Both the position numbers and the translations under genes were made by a program. Shown here piece by piece: positions 39,565 through 47,851 of a stretch of 64,000 nt of DNA. Within the stretch, counting starts at the first letter, position 1; each line of letters opens with the position of its first letter. The stretch lies in contig NZ_JYJA01000025.1 of the NCBI RefSeq assembly GCF_000956465.1, forward strand, positions 1-64,000, written 5' to 3'. A model generated the notes under the pieces. That model saw nothing but the letters and a program-made list of their open reading frames with translations. It searched no databases and had not been told where the DNA came from. This DNA comes from Microbacterium trichothecenolyticum. GTDB taxonomy: Bacteria; Actinomycetota; Actinomycetes; Actinomycetales; Microbacteriaceae.

Positions 39565-40763
39565 AGGGTCTCCTCGGGGATGGATGCGACGGCGTCGCGC
39601 AGCTTCGCCGCTGCCGTCTCGGGCGGGACGTCGCCGATCCAGGCGCCCATGGCGGCCTCGGATCCGGCGAGGAACTTGAGCTTGTCGACCGCGCGGCGCG
39701 GCGACGTCAGCTGCAGGTGCAGGCGCGCCGTATCTCGGCCGCGGTGCACCGGCGCCTGGTGCCAGGCGGCGATGTAGGGCGTGGGGGAGTCGTACAGCGC
39801 GTCGACGCCGCGGAGCAGGCGCAGGTAGAGCGGAGCGAGCTCGTCGCGCTCGGCATCGGTCGCCTCGGCGAAGTCCGCGACGTGGCGGTGCGGGACCAGG
39901 TGGATCTCGATCGGCCAGCGCGCCGCGAAGGGCACGAACGCCGTCCAGTGCTCGCCCTCGAGGATCACGCGCTCGCCGGCCCGCTCGAACTCGAGGATGC
40001 GCGAGAACAGGTCGGGTCCCTCGCGATCGATCGACGCGAGCAGGCTCGTCGTGCGCGGGGTGATGTACGGGTAGGCGTAGATCTGTCCGTGGGGGTGGGG
40101 GAGCGTGACGCCGATCGCCTCGCCGCGGTTCTCGAACGGGAAGACCTGCTCGATCCCCGGCAGCGCCGACAGCGCGGCCGTGCGGTCTGCCCACGCCTCG
40201 ATCACGGTTCGGGCGCGCGTCGCCGAGAGCGATCCGAACGAGCCGGAGTGCTCGGGGCTGAAGCACACGACCTCGCAGCGGCCCACGCTCGTGCGGGTGC
40301 GGCCGAGACCGGGAGCGGTGAGGTCGTCGAGGTCGCGCGGTGCATCGATCCCGGAGGGCGCGTCGCCCGTGGCGATCGCGAGCGCGGGTCCGAACGACGG
40401 CGACTTGTTCTCGAACACGGCCACGTCGTACAGCGACGGGATCTCGGACGGGTTGGTCGGCGTCTGCGGGGCGAGCGGGTCGAGGTGGGCCGGGGGCAGG
40501 AACGCCCGGTTCTGGCGTGCTGCGGCCACCGACACCCAATCGCCGGTCAGCACGTCGCGGCGCATCGTCGCGGTCTCGGGTCGCGGCGCGAGGTCGCGCG
40601 CGTCGACCGCGCGGTCGGGGCCGAGGGCCGTGTCGGGGTCGTCGAAGTAGATCAGCTCGCGACCGTCGGCAAGGCGGGTCGTGCGCTTCACCACGCCCGC
40701 GCCGAGGGTCTCGGCCGGAAGGTCCTGGGCGGACACGACGGTGTCGTCCTGAGGCATGTTCAC
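39561..40763 (-). CDS. galT: Galactose-1-phosphate uridylyltransferase
   Basis: 400-residue HIT-superfamily transferase that exchanges UMP between UDP-glucose and galactose-1-phosphate. The active-site triad is HPHGQ at 223-227, with the central residue His225 becoming uridylylated. FENKSPSFG and FENRGEAIG flank it as in other GalT proteins; the N-terminal RRDVLTGDWVSVAAAR matches as well. Start is GTG at 40763 or ATG at 40757. The promoter predicted at 40770-40799 would begin transcription about at the GTG, suggesting a leaderless mRNA. First gene of the galT-galK unit. Confidence 0.94.
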
Positions 40764-40804
40764 GTCAACACGGTAGCAACTCGGCTATGTTATCGTCAAC
40801 ACGG
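40763..40804. promoter_or_regulatory. gal divergent promoter with 11-bp direct repeats
   Basis: CGTCAACACGG occurs at 40763-40773 and again at 40794-40804, 31 bp apart, about three helical turns on the same DNA face. On the minus strand TTGACG (40799-40794), an 18-bp spacer and TACCGT (40775-40770) make a promoter whose start point falls at the galT GTG. The repeats therefore overlap the -35 box and the start site, well placed for repression by the adjacent LacI-family protein. Confidence 0.6.
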
Positions 40805-40855
40805 ATGCCGGATCCCGGCCTCGGGACGCCGGCATCCCCGCGGATCGGGGTGGGT

Positions 40856-41854
40856 ATGACGGCGAGGCGCGTGTCGATGGCAGATGTCGCGGAGCGCGCG
40901 GGCGTCTCGGGTCAGACCGTGTCGCGCGTGGTGAACGCGAGCCCCCGCGTCGACCCCGAGACCCGCGCACGGGTCGAAGCGGCGATGACCGCGCTCGGCT
41001 ACCGTCCGCATCGCGCCGCGCGGGCCCTCCGCACCGGCCGCACGCAGACCATCGGGCTCGTGGTCTCGACGCTCGCCTCGGTGGGCAACTCCCGCATGCT
41101 GCAGGCGGTGGCGGATGCCGCAGCCACCCGCGGCTACGCGCTCACGGTGGTGACGCTCGGCGCCGACGGCGTCGCTGCGGCCTTCGAACGGCTCGCCGAG
41201 CAGGGCGTGGACGGGGCGATCGTGCTGAACGAGGCCACGGCTCGCGTCCGTGGAGCCGATGTCGGCGCCACGGGGCTCCGGCTCGTGGTGGTCGACTCGC
41301 CGCGCGACGACCGGTTCGGCGTGGTCGAGACCGACCACGCCGGCGGTGCGAGGTCGGCCGTCGAGCACCTGCTCGCGCTCGGGCACCCGACCGTCCACCA
41401 CGTGGCCGGACCCGAAGGCTCGTTCGCCGCGGCGGAGCGTGAACGCGGTTGGCGAGAGGCGCTCGCGGCGACCGGCGCCGCTGTGCCGCCCGTCGTGCGG
41501 GGCGACTGGACGTCCGCATCGGGCTTCGCCGCGGCATCCGTTCTTCTCGACTCCGCGACCGCCGTCTTCGCCGCCAACGACCAGATGGCACTGGGTGTGC
41601 TGCGTGCCGTCACCGAGTCGGGGCGCGCCGTGCCGGGCGACGTGAGCGTGGTCGGCTTCGACGACGTGGCGGATGCCGCCGACTACCGTCCGCCTCTCAC
41701 CACCGTGCGGCAGGACTTCGACGCCCTCGGCTCGCGCGCGGTGGCAGCCCTCGTCGACGGGATCGAGGCCGGCGCGCCGGCGGCGTTCGTGACCGTGCCG
41801 ACGCGGCTCGTCGTGCGAGAGAGCACCGCGCCCGCGCCGACCTCGGGTCGTTGA
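40856..41854 (+). CDS. LacI/GalR-family transcriptional regulator of the gal genes
   Basis: 332-residue LacI-family protein. HTH: VSMADVAERAGVSGQTVSRVVNASPRVDPETRARVEAAMTALGYRPHRAARAL, then a hinge and a periplasmic-binding-protein-like effector domain (RTQTIGLVVST to VPGDVSVVGFDDVADAADYRPPLTTVRQDF). ATG start at 40856; a GTG two codons earlier is possible. Divergent from galT-galK, with galE convergent downstream, so it probably senses galactose. Its last codons and stop come from the dispersed GGTCGTTGAGCG repeat, and the 3' end is tandemly duplicated with a 47-bp period. Confidence 0.9.
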   Translation: MTARRVSMADVAERAGVSGQTVSRVVNASPRVDPETRARVEAAMTALGYRPHRAARALRTGRTQTIGLVVSTLASVGNSRMLQAVADAAATRGYALTVVTLGADGVAAAFERLAEQGVDGAIVLNEATARVRGADVGATGLRLVVVDSPRDDRFGVVETDHAGGARSAVEHLLALGHPTVHHVAGPEGSFAAAERERGWREALAATGAAVPPVVRGDWTSASGFAAASVLLDSATAVFAANDQMALGVLRAVTESGRAVPGDVSVVGFDDVADAADYRPPLTTVRQDFDALGSRAVAALVDGIEAGAPAAFVTVPTRLVVRESTAPAPTSGR

Positions 41855-41912
41855 GCGAGCGAAGCGAGAGCGCTGCGCCCGCGCCGACCTCCGGTCGTCG
41901 AGCGAGCGAACC
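41819..41912 (+). repeat. 47-bp tandem duplication containing the GGTCGTTGAGCG repeat
   Basis: Two imperfect copies. Both contain GCGCCCGCGCCGACCTC (41828-41844 and 41875-41891) followed by GGTCGTTGAGCGAGCGA or GGTCGTCGAGCGAGCGA. The first copy spans the end of the lacI gene including its TGA (41852-41854); the second is non-coding. It looks like a local replication-slippage duplication. Confidence 0.7.
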
Positions 41913-41914
41913 GA

Positions 41915-41964
41915 GACGAAACGCCTCGAACCCGGCGCAGTCCGCGGGTCCGAGGCGTTTCGTC
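41915..41964. terminator. Long bidirectional hairpin between galR-like and galE
   Basis: Arms GACGAAACGCCTCGAACCCG and CGGGTCCGAGGCGTTTCGTC pair over 20 positions with one mismatch around a ten-base loop (41935-41944). It lies between convergent lacI and galE genes and would terminate both transcripts. Confidence 0.75.
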
Positions 41965-41988
41965 GTCGTGCGCGAGAGCGCCCTCCGC

Positions 41989-42975
41989 TCAGCGACCGGG
42001 GGTTGCGGCCCGGCGGGCCTCCCAGCCGGTGCGCACCATCTCGTCGACGGTGTAGCGGTTCTTCCAGTCCAGGTCGCGGGCCGCGAGCTCGCCGGTGGCG
42101 ACGATGCGGTCGGGGTCACCGGGGCGGCGGGGTGCGATGTCGGGGGTGAAGTCGATCCCGGTGACGCGGGCCATCGCGTTCATGATCTCGCGGACGCTCA
42201 GGCCGTTCTGCGAGCCGAGGTTGTACGCGGGCTCGATCGGCCGGTTCGCGAGGAGGCGCTGCGCGGCCGCGACGTGGGCCGCCGCGATGTCGGCGACGTG
42301 CACGTAGTCGCGCACGTTCGTGCCGTCGGGGGTGTCGTAGTCGTCGCCGTTGATGCGGGGCGTGTTGCCGGCGAGCAGCGCCTCGAACACGAGCGGGAAG
42401 AGGTTGTGCGGGCTGCTGTCGTAGACCGACGGGTCGCCCGAGCCGACGACGTTGAAGTACCGCAGCGCGGTGTAGCGGAGCGCGTGCGCGGAGGCCGCCG
42501 TCGCGATCGCCTGGTCGCGGATGATCCACTCGCCGATGAGCTTGGACTCGCCGTACGGCGAGGCGGGACGCTTGGGCAGGTCCTCGGTGACGAGCGGGAC
42601 GTCGGGGGTGCCGTACACGGCGGCCGACGATGAGAACACGAGGTTGGCGACCTCCGCCGCCTGCATCGCCGCCAGCAGCACGCGGGTGCCCTCGACGTTC
42701 TGCGCGTAGGTATGCAGCGGACGCTGCACCGAGACCCCGGCGTACTTGAAGCCGGCGAGGTGGATGACGCCCACGACCTCGTGCTCGCGGAGCGTGCGCT
42801 CGACGAGCTCTCCGTCGAGGATGGAGCCCTGCACGAACGGCACGCCATCGGGCACGAACGACGCGTGCCCGCTCGAGAGGTCGTCGATCACGACGGAGTT
42901 CAGGCCCGCATCTGCGAGCGCACGGACGATGTGGGCGCCGATGTAGCCGGCGCCTCCGGTCACGAGCCAGGACAT
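41989..42975 (-). CDS. galE: UDP-glucose 4-epimerase
   Basis: 328-residue extended SDR enzyme that interconverts UDP-galactose and UDP-glucose with bound NAD+. The Rossmann motif is VTGGAGYIGAHIVRAL at 5-20, the catalytic SSSAAVYG serine follows near 115-122, and YxxxK is SPYGESK near 140-146. NVVGSGDPSVYDSSPHNLFPLV and DYDTPDGTNVRDYVHVADIA are GalE hallmarks. It completes the Leloir set with galK and galT but is on its own transcript. Its final codons and stop (PGR-TGA) fall inside an inverted copy of the GGTCGTTGAGCG repeat. Confidence 0.95.
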   Translation of the reverse strand: MSWLVTGGAGYIGAHIVRALADAGLNSVVIDDLSSGHASFVPDGVPFVQGSILDGELVERTLREHEVVGVIHLAGFKYAGVSVQRPLHTYAQNVEGTRVLLAAMQAAEVANLVFSSSAAVYGTPDVPLVTEDLPKRPASPYGESKLIGEWIIRDQAIATAASAHALRYTALRYFNVVGSGDPSVYDSSPHNLFPLVFEALLAGNTPRINGDDYDTPDGTNVRDYVHVADIAAAHVAAAQRLLANRPIEPAYNLGSQNGLSVREIMNAMARVTGIDFTPDIAPRRPGDPDRIVATGELAARDLDWKNRYTVDEMVRTGWEARRAATPGR

Positions 42976-42993
42976 GTCACTCCGGATTCAGGT

Positions 42994-43024
42994 GGAGGCG
43001 GAGACGCCGAGCGGCGTCGCCTCC
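42994..43024. terminator. Hairpin downstream of the ThuA-like gene
   Basis: GGAGGC (42994-42999) and GCCTCC (43019-43024) form an outer stem, and GACGCC (43003-43008) with GGCGTC (43013-43018) forms an inner stem around GAGC. It lies between the ThuA stop and the galE start on the minus strand. Confidence 0.5.
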
Positions 43025-43101
43025 ATTCTGCCCGGTCGCACGGATGCCTCGAATCCGCTGTCGGCCGGGCGGTCGGCGTGCACGGCGTCGGAGGTTTCGG
43101 C

Positions 43102-43140
43102 CGACACGCCGGGTGGCGGCATCCGTCTCCCGGCGTGTCG
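43102..43140. repeat. Perfect 12-bp inverted repeat with 15-base loop
   Basis: CGACACGCCGGG (43102-43113) and CCCGGCGTGTCG (43129-43140) are exactly complementary. It is 38 bases past the stop of the ThuA-like gene, so an mRNA 3'-end hairpin is the simplest reading. The loop contains the GGCATCCGTC word common in this genome. Confidence 0.6.
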
Positions 43141-43177
43141 CACGAGAGCTCCGATTGCGTGCACCCCGCCGAAGCCC

Positions 43178-43870
43178 TCAGACCTGCGCCGCCCAGCGCG
43201 CAGCGCGTTGCAGCAGGGCCACGTGCGCGGGGGAGTCGTACGCGCGCTCGTCGTGTCCGAGCGAGCACACGACGGCGCGCGTCGGCTCCTCCTGCACCCA
43301 CACCGCGGGGTGCTCGGCGCCGTCGACGTCGTGCACCGCGAGCACGCGCGCGCCGTCGTCGACCACGAGGTCGCTGTAGCGCTCGTCGAAGACGTCGAGG
43401 TGCGGCATCGGTCCGGTCACCGGGTGATCGCCGTCGACGACCCGCACCCGGGCGTCGCCGATCGGGGGATGCCACGAGACTCCGGGCTGCCATTCGCCGC
43501 CGATGGCCTCGCGCCAGGCGGGGTGGTCGCGCAGGCTCGAGAGCGCGGCGTGCACGGCGACCAGCCCGATACCGCGGGCGATCGCGGCACGCAGGCCGGC
43601 ATCGGCGGCGGGGTCGGCGCGATGTCCGAGCTCGGCCGCACCCTCGCGCCACGGGTCGCCGGCATTGACGACGAGCAGATCGAGCCCGTCGAGGTTCGAG
43701 AGCGCGTGGTCGACATCGTCGTCGACCGTGACCTCCCAGCCGTCCGCGCGCAGCGCATCGGCGATGCGGGCGGAGGTGGCGGGGAACGGATGCCACGGGT
43801 CGGCGTAGCGGCCGGTTCCGGTGGCGATCACCGCACGGCGGGGGCTGGGCTCGGCTTCCGGTCGGTCCAT
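43178..43870 (-). CDS. ThuA-like domain protein (trehalose-utilisation family)
   Basis: 230 residues (233 from the ATG at 43879). ThuA domain proteins have a class I glutamine-amidotransferase-like fold and occur in sugar-utilisation loci; ThuA of Sinorhizobium acts in trehalose oxidation through a 3-keto intermediate. Visible family features: TGTGRYADPWHPFPATSARIADAL, DLLVVNAGDPW, GLVAVHAALSSL and SLGHDERAYDSPAHVALLQRAARWAA. No signal peptide. Divergent from the glycerate kinase with a LacI-type operator in between. Precise reaction unknown. Confidence 0.8.
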   Translation of the reverse strand: MDRPEAEPSPRRAVIATGTGRYADPWHPFPATSARIADALRADGWEVTVDDDVDHALSNLDGLDLLVVNAGDPWREGAAELGHRADPAADAGLRAAIARGIGLVAVHAALSSLRDHPAWREAIGGEWQPGVSWHPPIGDARVRVVDGDHPVTGPMPHLDVFDERYSDLVVDDGARVLAVHDVDGAEHPAVWVQEEPTRAVVCSLGHDERAYDSPAHVALLQRAARWAAQV

Positions 43871-43887
43871 GGTTACCATGATCTGCA

Positions 43888-43901
43888 GGATAACGCTTTC
43901 C
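43888..43901. promoter_or_regulatory. LacI-type operator between ThuA-like and glycerate kinase genes
   Basis: GGATAACGCTTTCC, an imperfect palindrome with the central CG of LacI-family sites, resembling AAACGCTTTC at 59171-59180. It lies 18 bases upstream of the ThuA-like start and 57 before the glycerate kinase ATG. A nearby CATGGTTACCATG (43868-43880) palindrome covers the ThuA starts. Confidence 0.55.
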
Positions 43902-43958
43902 CGCGCGGCCTCGGGTCGGAAAACGACAAGACCGCGCATGCCCGAGGAGAATGACGCC

Positions 43959-45086
43959 ATGGCCCACACCGTCGTGATCGCCCCCGATTCGTTCAAGGGC
44001 ACGATCGGCGCGGCGGCCGCCGCCGACGCCCTCGCCGCGGGGTGGCGCCGCGAGAGCCCCGACAGCGACCTCCGGCTGATGCCGATGGCCGACGGCGGCG
44101 AGGGCACCGTCGACGCCTTCGCGGCTGCGGTCCTGGGCGCGCAGCGCATGCCGGTGACCGTGACAGGCCCCGAGGATGAGCCGGTCGCGGCGTCGTGGGT
44201 CCTGCTGCCGCCGACCCCGGACGCACCGCAGGGCACCGCGGTGGTCGAACTCGCGAACACGAGCGGCATCGAGCTGCTCGGCACTCCGCCGCGCCTGCGC
44301 GCCTTCGATTCGCACACGCGCGGCTTCGGCGAGGCGATCGCCGACGCCCTCGCGCACGGCGTCTCGCGACTCGTGCTCGGCATCGGCTCGAGCTCGTCGA
44401 CGGATGGCGGCACCGGGATGCTCACGGCGCTCGGAGCGCGATTCACGGATGCTGCGGCCCGGCCCGTCACCGCCGGCGCACGCGGGCTCGGCTCCGTGGC
44501 GGCGGCGGACCTCTCGGGGCTGGCGCCGCTGCCGCCGGGCGGTGTGACGGTGCTCAGCGATGTGACCAACCCGCTGCTCGGACCCCGCGGGGCTGCGGCG
44601 GTGTTCGGCCCGCAGAAGGGCGCTCTCCCCGGCGACATCGCCGTGCTCGACGCCGGGCTCGCGCGACTCGCCCGGCTGGTCGACGCCGACCCCGAGACTC
44701 CCGGCGCCGGCGCCGCGGGCGGCACCGGGTTCGGCCTGCTCGTGTGGGGCGCGAGCCTCGTGCCCGGTTCGGCCGCGGTCGCGGAGCTGGTGGGACTCGA
44801 CGCAGCGGTGGCCGAAGCATCCGTCGTCGTCACGGGCGAAGGATCGTACGACGGTCAGTCCGCGGCGGGCAAGGTGCCCGCCCACGTGGGCGCGGTCGCC
44901 GCGGCGGCGGGCGTGCCGGTCGCCCTGGTGGGGGGCCGCATCGCGGCCGAAGCCGACACCTCGGCGTTCGCCGCGACGGCCTCGCTCACCGAGCTGGCCG
45001 GCTCGGGTGATGCGGCGATGGCCGAGACCGCGTGGTGGCTCGAGGAGGCCGGCGCGCAGCTCGCCCGCGACCTCGATCTCCGCTGA
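43959..45086 (+). CDS. Glycerate kinase (GlxK/GarK type)
   Basis: 375-residue glycerate 2-kinase of the type I fold (GlxK/GarK, usually about 380 residues), making 2-phosphoglycerate from glycerate and ATP. The N-terminal motif VIAPDSFKGTIGA, MADGGEGTVDAF, GIGSSSSTDGGTGML and VVTGEGSYDGQSAAGKVP are all family signatures. ATG at 43959 has GAGGAGA ten bases upstream; an ATG at 43938 would add seven residues. Near an aldarate route it could process glycerate from tartronate semialdehyde, but no aldolase for that branch is present. Confidence 0.92.
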   Translation: MAHTVVIAPDSFKGTIGAAAAADALAAGWRRESPDSDLRLMPMADGGEGTVDAFAAAVLGAQRMPVTVTGPEDEPVAASWVLLPPTPDAPQGTAVVELANTSGIELLGTPPRLRAFDSHTRGFGEAIADALAHGVSRLVLGIGSSSSTDGGTGMLTALGARFTDAAARPVTAGARGLGSVAAADLSGLAPLPPGGVTVLSDVTNPLLGPRGAAAVFGPQKGALPGDIAVLDAGLARLARLVDADPETPGAGAAGGTGFGLLVWGASLVPGSAAVAELVGLDAAVAEASVVVTGEGSYDGQSAAGKVPAHVGAVAAAAGVPVALVGGRIAAEADTSAFAATASLTELAGSGDAAMAETAWWLEEAGAQLARDLDLR

Positions 45087-45147
45087 AGCGAGGGCACGAC
45101 GCTCTCGCAGGGCTCAGGCTTTGGACCTCGGGCGCCAGAGCGCCCTC

Positions 45148-45204
45148 CGCTCAACGACCGGGTGGGCAAGGTCCCGGTCGTCGAGCGAGCGAGTCGAAAC
45201 GCCC
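45148..45204. repeat. Inverted pair of the GGTCGTTGAGCG repeat between convergent genes
   Basis: CGCTCAACGACCGGG (45148-45162) and CCCGGTCGTCGAGCG (45173-45187) pair over 15 positions with one mismatch, followed by GAGCGAGTCGAAACGCC. It lies between the convergent glycerate kinase and aldehyde dehydrogenase genes and probably terminates both. The left flank GAGCGCCCTCCGCTCA also occurs at 41976-41991 at the galE 3' end. Confidence 0.7.
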
Positions 45205-45239
45205 CGAACCTGGCGCACGACCCGTGACCCGCAACCGCG

Positions 45240-46688
45240 TCAGCGGCCGGTGTGGAGCACGCCGTTGCGCCGATGCGGCAGGAGAGCCAGCGACTCGTCG
45301 CGCAGCACCTCGGGAAGGAGCGTCGCGGGGGCGTCCTGGAACACGACAGGCCGGAGGAACCGGCGGATCGCGGTGGCACCGACCGAGGTGTGCAGCGACG
45401 TCGTCGCGGGCCACGGGCCGCCGTGGTGCTGCGACCAGGTGACCGCGACGCCGGTCGGCCAGCCCGCGAAGAGCACGCGCCCGGCCTTGCGGGTGAGCAC
45501 CTCGAGCACCGCCGTGACGTCGTCGCCCGACTCGGAGTGCAGCGTCGCGGTGAGCGACCCGGGGACCGCCTCGAGCGCGGCGTGCAGCTCCTCGTCCGAG
45601 GAGTAGCGCACCAGCAGTGTCACGGGGCCGAAGCATTCCTCGAGCAGCGTCTCGGGGCGCGCGGCGACGGCCGCGGCATCCGTCGACAGCACGACCGGCC
45701 GCGCCGACCCCGGCTCCGCCGGAAGCCCTTCGGCGACCACCGACACCGACGGGTCGGCCTCGAGGTGCTCGATGCCCGAGGGGAAGGCCGCCGTGATGCG
45801 TTCGGTGAGCAGGGGGCCGCCCGCGGCACCGGTCGCGAAGCCGGCGACGAAGTCTTCGAAGCCGGCGCCCTCAGGCACGAACACGACTCCGGGCTTGGTG
45901 CAGAACTGACCGACGCCGAGTGTGAAGGATCCGGCGAGGCCCTGCGCGAGCGCCTCGCCGCGTGCCGCGACGGCGGCCGGCGTGATGACCACCGGGTTCA
46001 CCGAGCCGAGCTCGCCGTAGAACGGGATCGGGTCGGGACGCCCCGACGCCAGATCGAACAGGGCTCGCCCACCGCCGAGCGAGCCCGTGAAGCCCGCGGC
46101 CTGGATGGACGGATGCTGCACCAGCGCGTTGCCCGCTTCACGGCCTTCGACGAGCGCGAGGGAGCCCACGGGGGCGCCGGCCTCGACGAGCGCCCCGGCG
46201 ACGATGGCGGCCGTGCGCTCCGACAGGCGGGGGTGGCCCGAGTGCGCCTTCACGATGACGGGGTTGCCGGCCGCGAGGGCCGACGCGGTGTCGCCGCCGG
46301 CGACCGAGAACGCGAACGGGAAGTTCGACGCCGAGAAGACCGCGACGGGGCCGACGCCGGTGAGCATGCGGCGCAGCTCGGGGCGGGGCGGGGTCGACGA
46401 CGGGTCGGCGTCGTCGATCGTCAGCTCCAGGTACGAGCCCTCCTCGACGACGGTCGCGAACAGGCGCAGCTGCCCGGTGGTGCGTCCGACCTCGCCGCGC
46501 AGGCGCGTCTCGCCCAGGCGGGTCTCCTGGTCGGCGATCTCGACGAGCTCGTCGATGTTCGCGTCGAGGGCGTCGGCGGCGGCGCGCAGCCACGACGCCC
46601 GGGTCGCAGCATCCGTCGCCCGCCAGACGGGAGCGGCGGCGGCAGCGGCCTGCGCGAGGGCGTCGAGTTCTGCAGGGCTGGTGGTCAT
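45240..46688 (-). CDS. 2-oxoglutarate semialdehyde (KGSA) dehydrogenase
   Basis: 482-residue NAD(P)+-dependent aldehyde dehydrogenase. The catalytic cysteine is Cys263 in GVGQFCTKPG and the general base Glu226 in FYGELGSVNP; both motifs are characteristic of the KGSADH clade. VFSASNFPFAFSVAGGDTASALAAGNPVIVKAH is the cofactor region. It oxidises 2-oxoglutarate semialdehyde to 2-oxoglutarate, the final step of oxidative uronate, aldarate and pentose routes. Last gene of the five-gene operon starting at 51088. The start at 46688 follows AAAGGACTCC. Confidence 0.92.
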   Translation of the reverse strand: MTTSPAELDALAQAAAAAAPVWRATDAATRASWLRAAADALDANIDELVEIADQETRLGETRLRGEVGRTTGQLRLFATVVEEGSYLELTIDDADPSSTPPRPELRRMLTGVGPVAVFSASNFPFAFSVAGGDTASALAAGNPVIVKAHSGHPRLSERTAAIVAGALVEAGAPVGSLALVEGREAGNALVQHPSIQAAGFTGSLGGGRALFDLASGRPDPIPFYGELGSVNPVVITPAAVAARGEALAQGLAGSFTLGVGQFCTKPGVVFVPEGAGFEDFVAGFATGAAGGPLLTERITAAFPSGIEHLEADPSVSVVAEGLPAEPGSARPVVLSTDAAAVAARPETLLEECFGPVTLLVRYSSDEELHAALEAVPGSLTATLHSESGDDVTAVLEVLTRKAGRVLFAGWPTGVAVTWSQHHGGPWPATTSLHTSVGATAIRRFLRPVVFQDAPATLLPEVLRDESLALLPHRRNGVLHTGR

Positions 46689-46729
46689 GTCGGAGTCCTT
46701 TCGTACCGGGTGGACGTGCGGGTGAATCC

Positions 46730-47851
46730 TCAGGAGAAGCGGAGACCGAGGCCGACGTGGGGGACCTCGGTGAGGGTGCCGTCGGCGATGCGCACGGGCG
46801 ACGGGTCGCGGAGGGCGCCGAGGGCGCCGAAGCCGGCGTCCTCCACATCCTCCGCCATCGGCTCGGGAACGCCGGGCACCGAGCGCAGGCACAGGGCGAG
46901 CTGGCCCGACAGTTCGGGCAGCAGGTGCGGGTGCACGGCGGCTCCGTAGACGCCCGCGATGGCCGCGATCCCGAGGAACGGGGTGATGCCGCCGACGCGG
47001 ACGATGTTCGGCTGCACGATCTGCGCGGCGCCGGTGCGCAGGAAGTCGTCGAACCGGTACACGTTGTGCAGGTTCTCGCCGACCGCGATCGGGATGGCGC
47101 TCGACGCGCTCAGGCGCTTGGACAGCTCATAGTGGCCGTACAGGTCGTCGGCGCGCAGCGGCTCCTCGATCCAGGCGGGCGAGACCGCAGCGAGCACCTC
47201 GAGCGAACTCGTCGCGCGGTCGAGGTCCCATCGCTGGTTCGCGTCGATCATGAGCTGCCGGTCGGGCCCGAGAACGTCACGCACAGCCTGCATGCGGTCG
47301 AGGTCCTCGGCGACGTCGGGCTTGCCGACCTTCACCTTCACGGCGTCGAAGCCCGAATCGACCCAGCGCCGCACCTGAGCCACCAGTTCGTCGAGCGAGT
47401 AGTGCAGGTTCACACCGGACCCGTATGCGCGCACGCTTTCGCGCTGCGGCCCGAGCCACTGCACCACCGACCGGTCGTCGGCGCGGGCGGCGGCATCCCA
47501 CAACGCGAGGTCGAGCCCGGCCATCGCGATCGTGGTGATCCCGCCGCCACCCGCCTCGTGCAGGTGCTGCCACAGCGGCAGCCACTCCTCGCCGGGCTCG
47601 GCTGAACGGCCGATCGCCCACGCCGCGATGTCATGTGCGAGCAGCGCATGCACAGCTTCGGCGCCGATCTGCGGCGTCCACGAGAAGCCCCAGCCCTCGG
47701 CGCCGTCCGAGCGCACGACATGCGTGGCCACCACGCCGACCGACGTCACGTCGGCCGCCCACGGCCGCGTCAGCGGCACGCGCACGAGTCGCGCGTCGAA
47801 CGAGGCGATCGTGGTGCGGGGCGGGCCCGCCGAAGCCGGAGCGGGGGTCAC
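46730..47851 (-). CDS. Enolase-superfamily sugar-acid dehydratase (mandelate racemase group)
   Basis: 373 residues. The mandelate racemase-type active site is visible: KVK at 172-174, metal ligands Asp203 (MIDANQRW), Glu229 (WIEEP) and Glu259 (VGEN), and a C-terminal His (VHPHL, 307 or 309). The N-terminal capping domain is about 1-135. Such enzymes dehydrate aldonates or aldarates to 2-keto-3-deoxy acids. With KdgD and KGSADH beside it, an aldarate (glucarate or galactarate) or its lactone is the expected substrate, giving 5-keto-4-deoxyglucarate. GTG start overlaps the kdgD stop (GTGA). Confidence 0.88.
   Translation of the reverse strand: MTPAPASAGPPRTTIASFDARLVRVPLTRPWAADVTSVGVVATHVVRSDGAEGWGFSWTPQIGAEAVHALLAHDIAAWAIGRSAEPGEEWLPLWQHLHEAGGGGITTIAMAGLDLALWDAAARADDRSVVQWLGPQRESVRAYGSGVNLHYSLDELVAQVRRWVDSGFDAVKVKVGKPDVAEDLDRMQAVRDVLGPDRQLMIDANQRWDLDRATSSLEVLAAVSPAWIEEPLRADDLYGHYELSKRLSASSAIPIAVGENLHNVYRFDDFLRTGAAQIVQPNIVRVGGITPFLGIAAIAGVYGAAVHPHLLPELSGQLALCLRSVPGVPEPMAEDVEDAGFGALGALRDPSPVRIADGTLTEVPHVGLGLRFS

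Noticed and set aside
41819..41912. CRISPR or direct-repeat array
   Set aside because: Only two copies, no spacers of even size and no cas genes; a simple tandem duplication explains it.
45087..45239. Attachment site or integrated element boundary near the dispersed repeats
   Set aside because: No tRNA, integrase or transposase is present, and the repeats pair as terminator-like hairpins between convergent genes.
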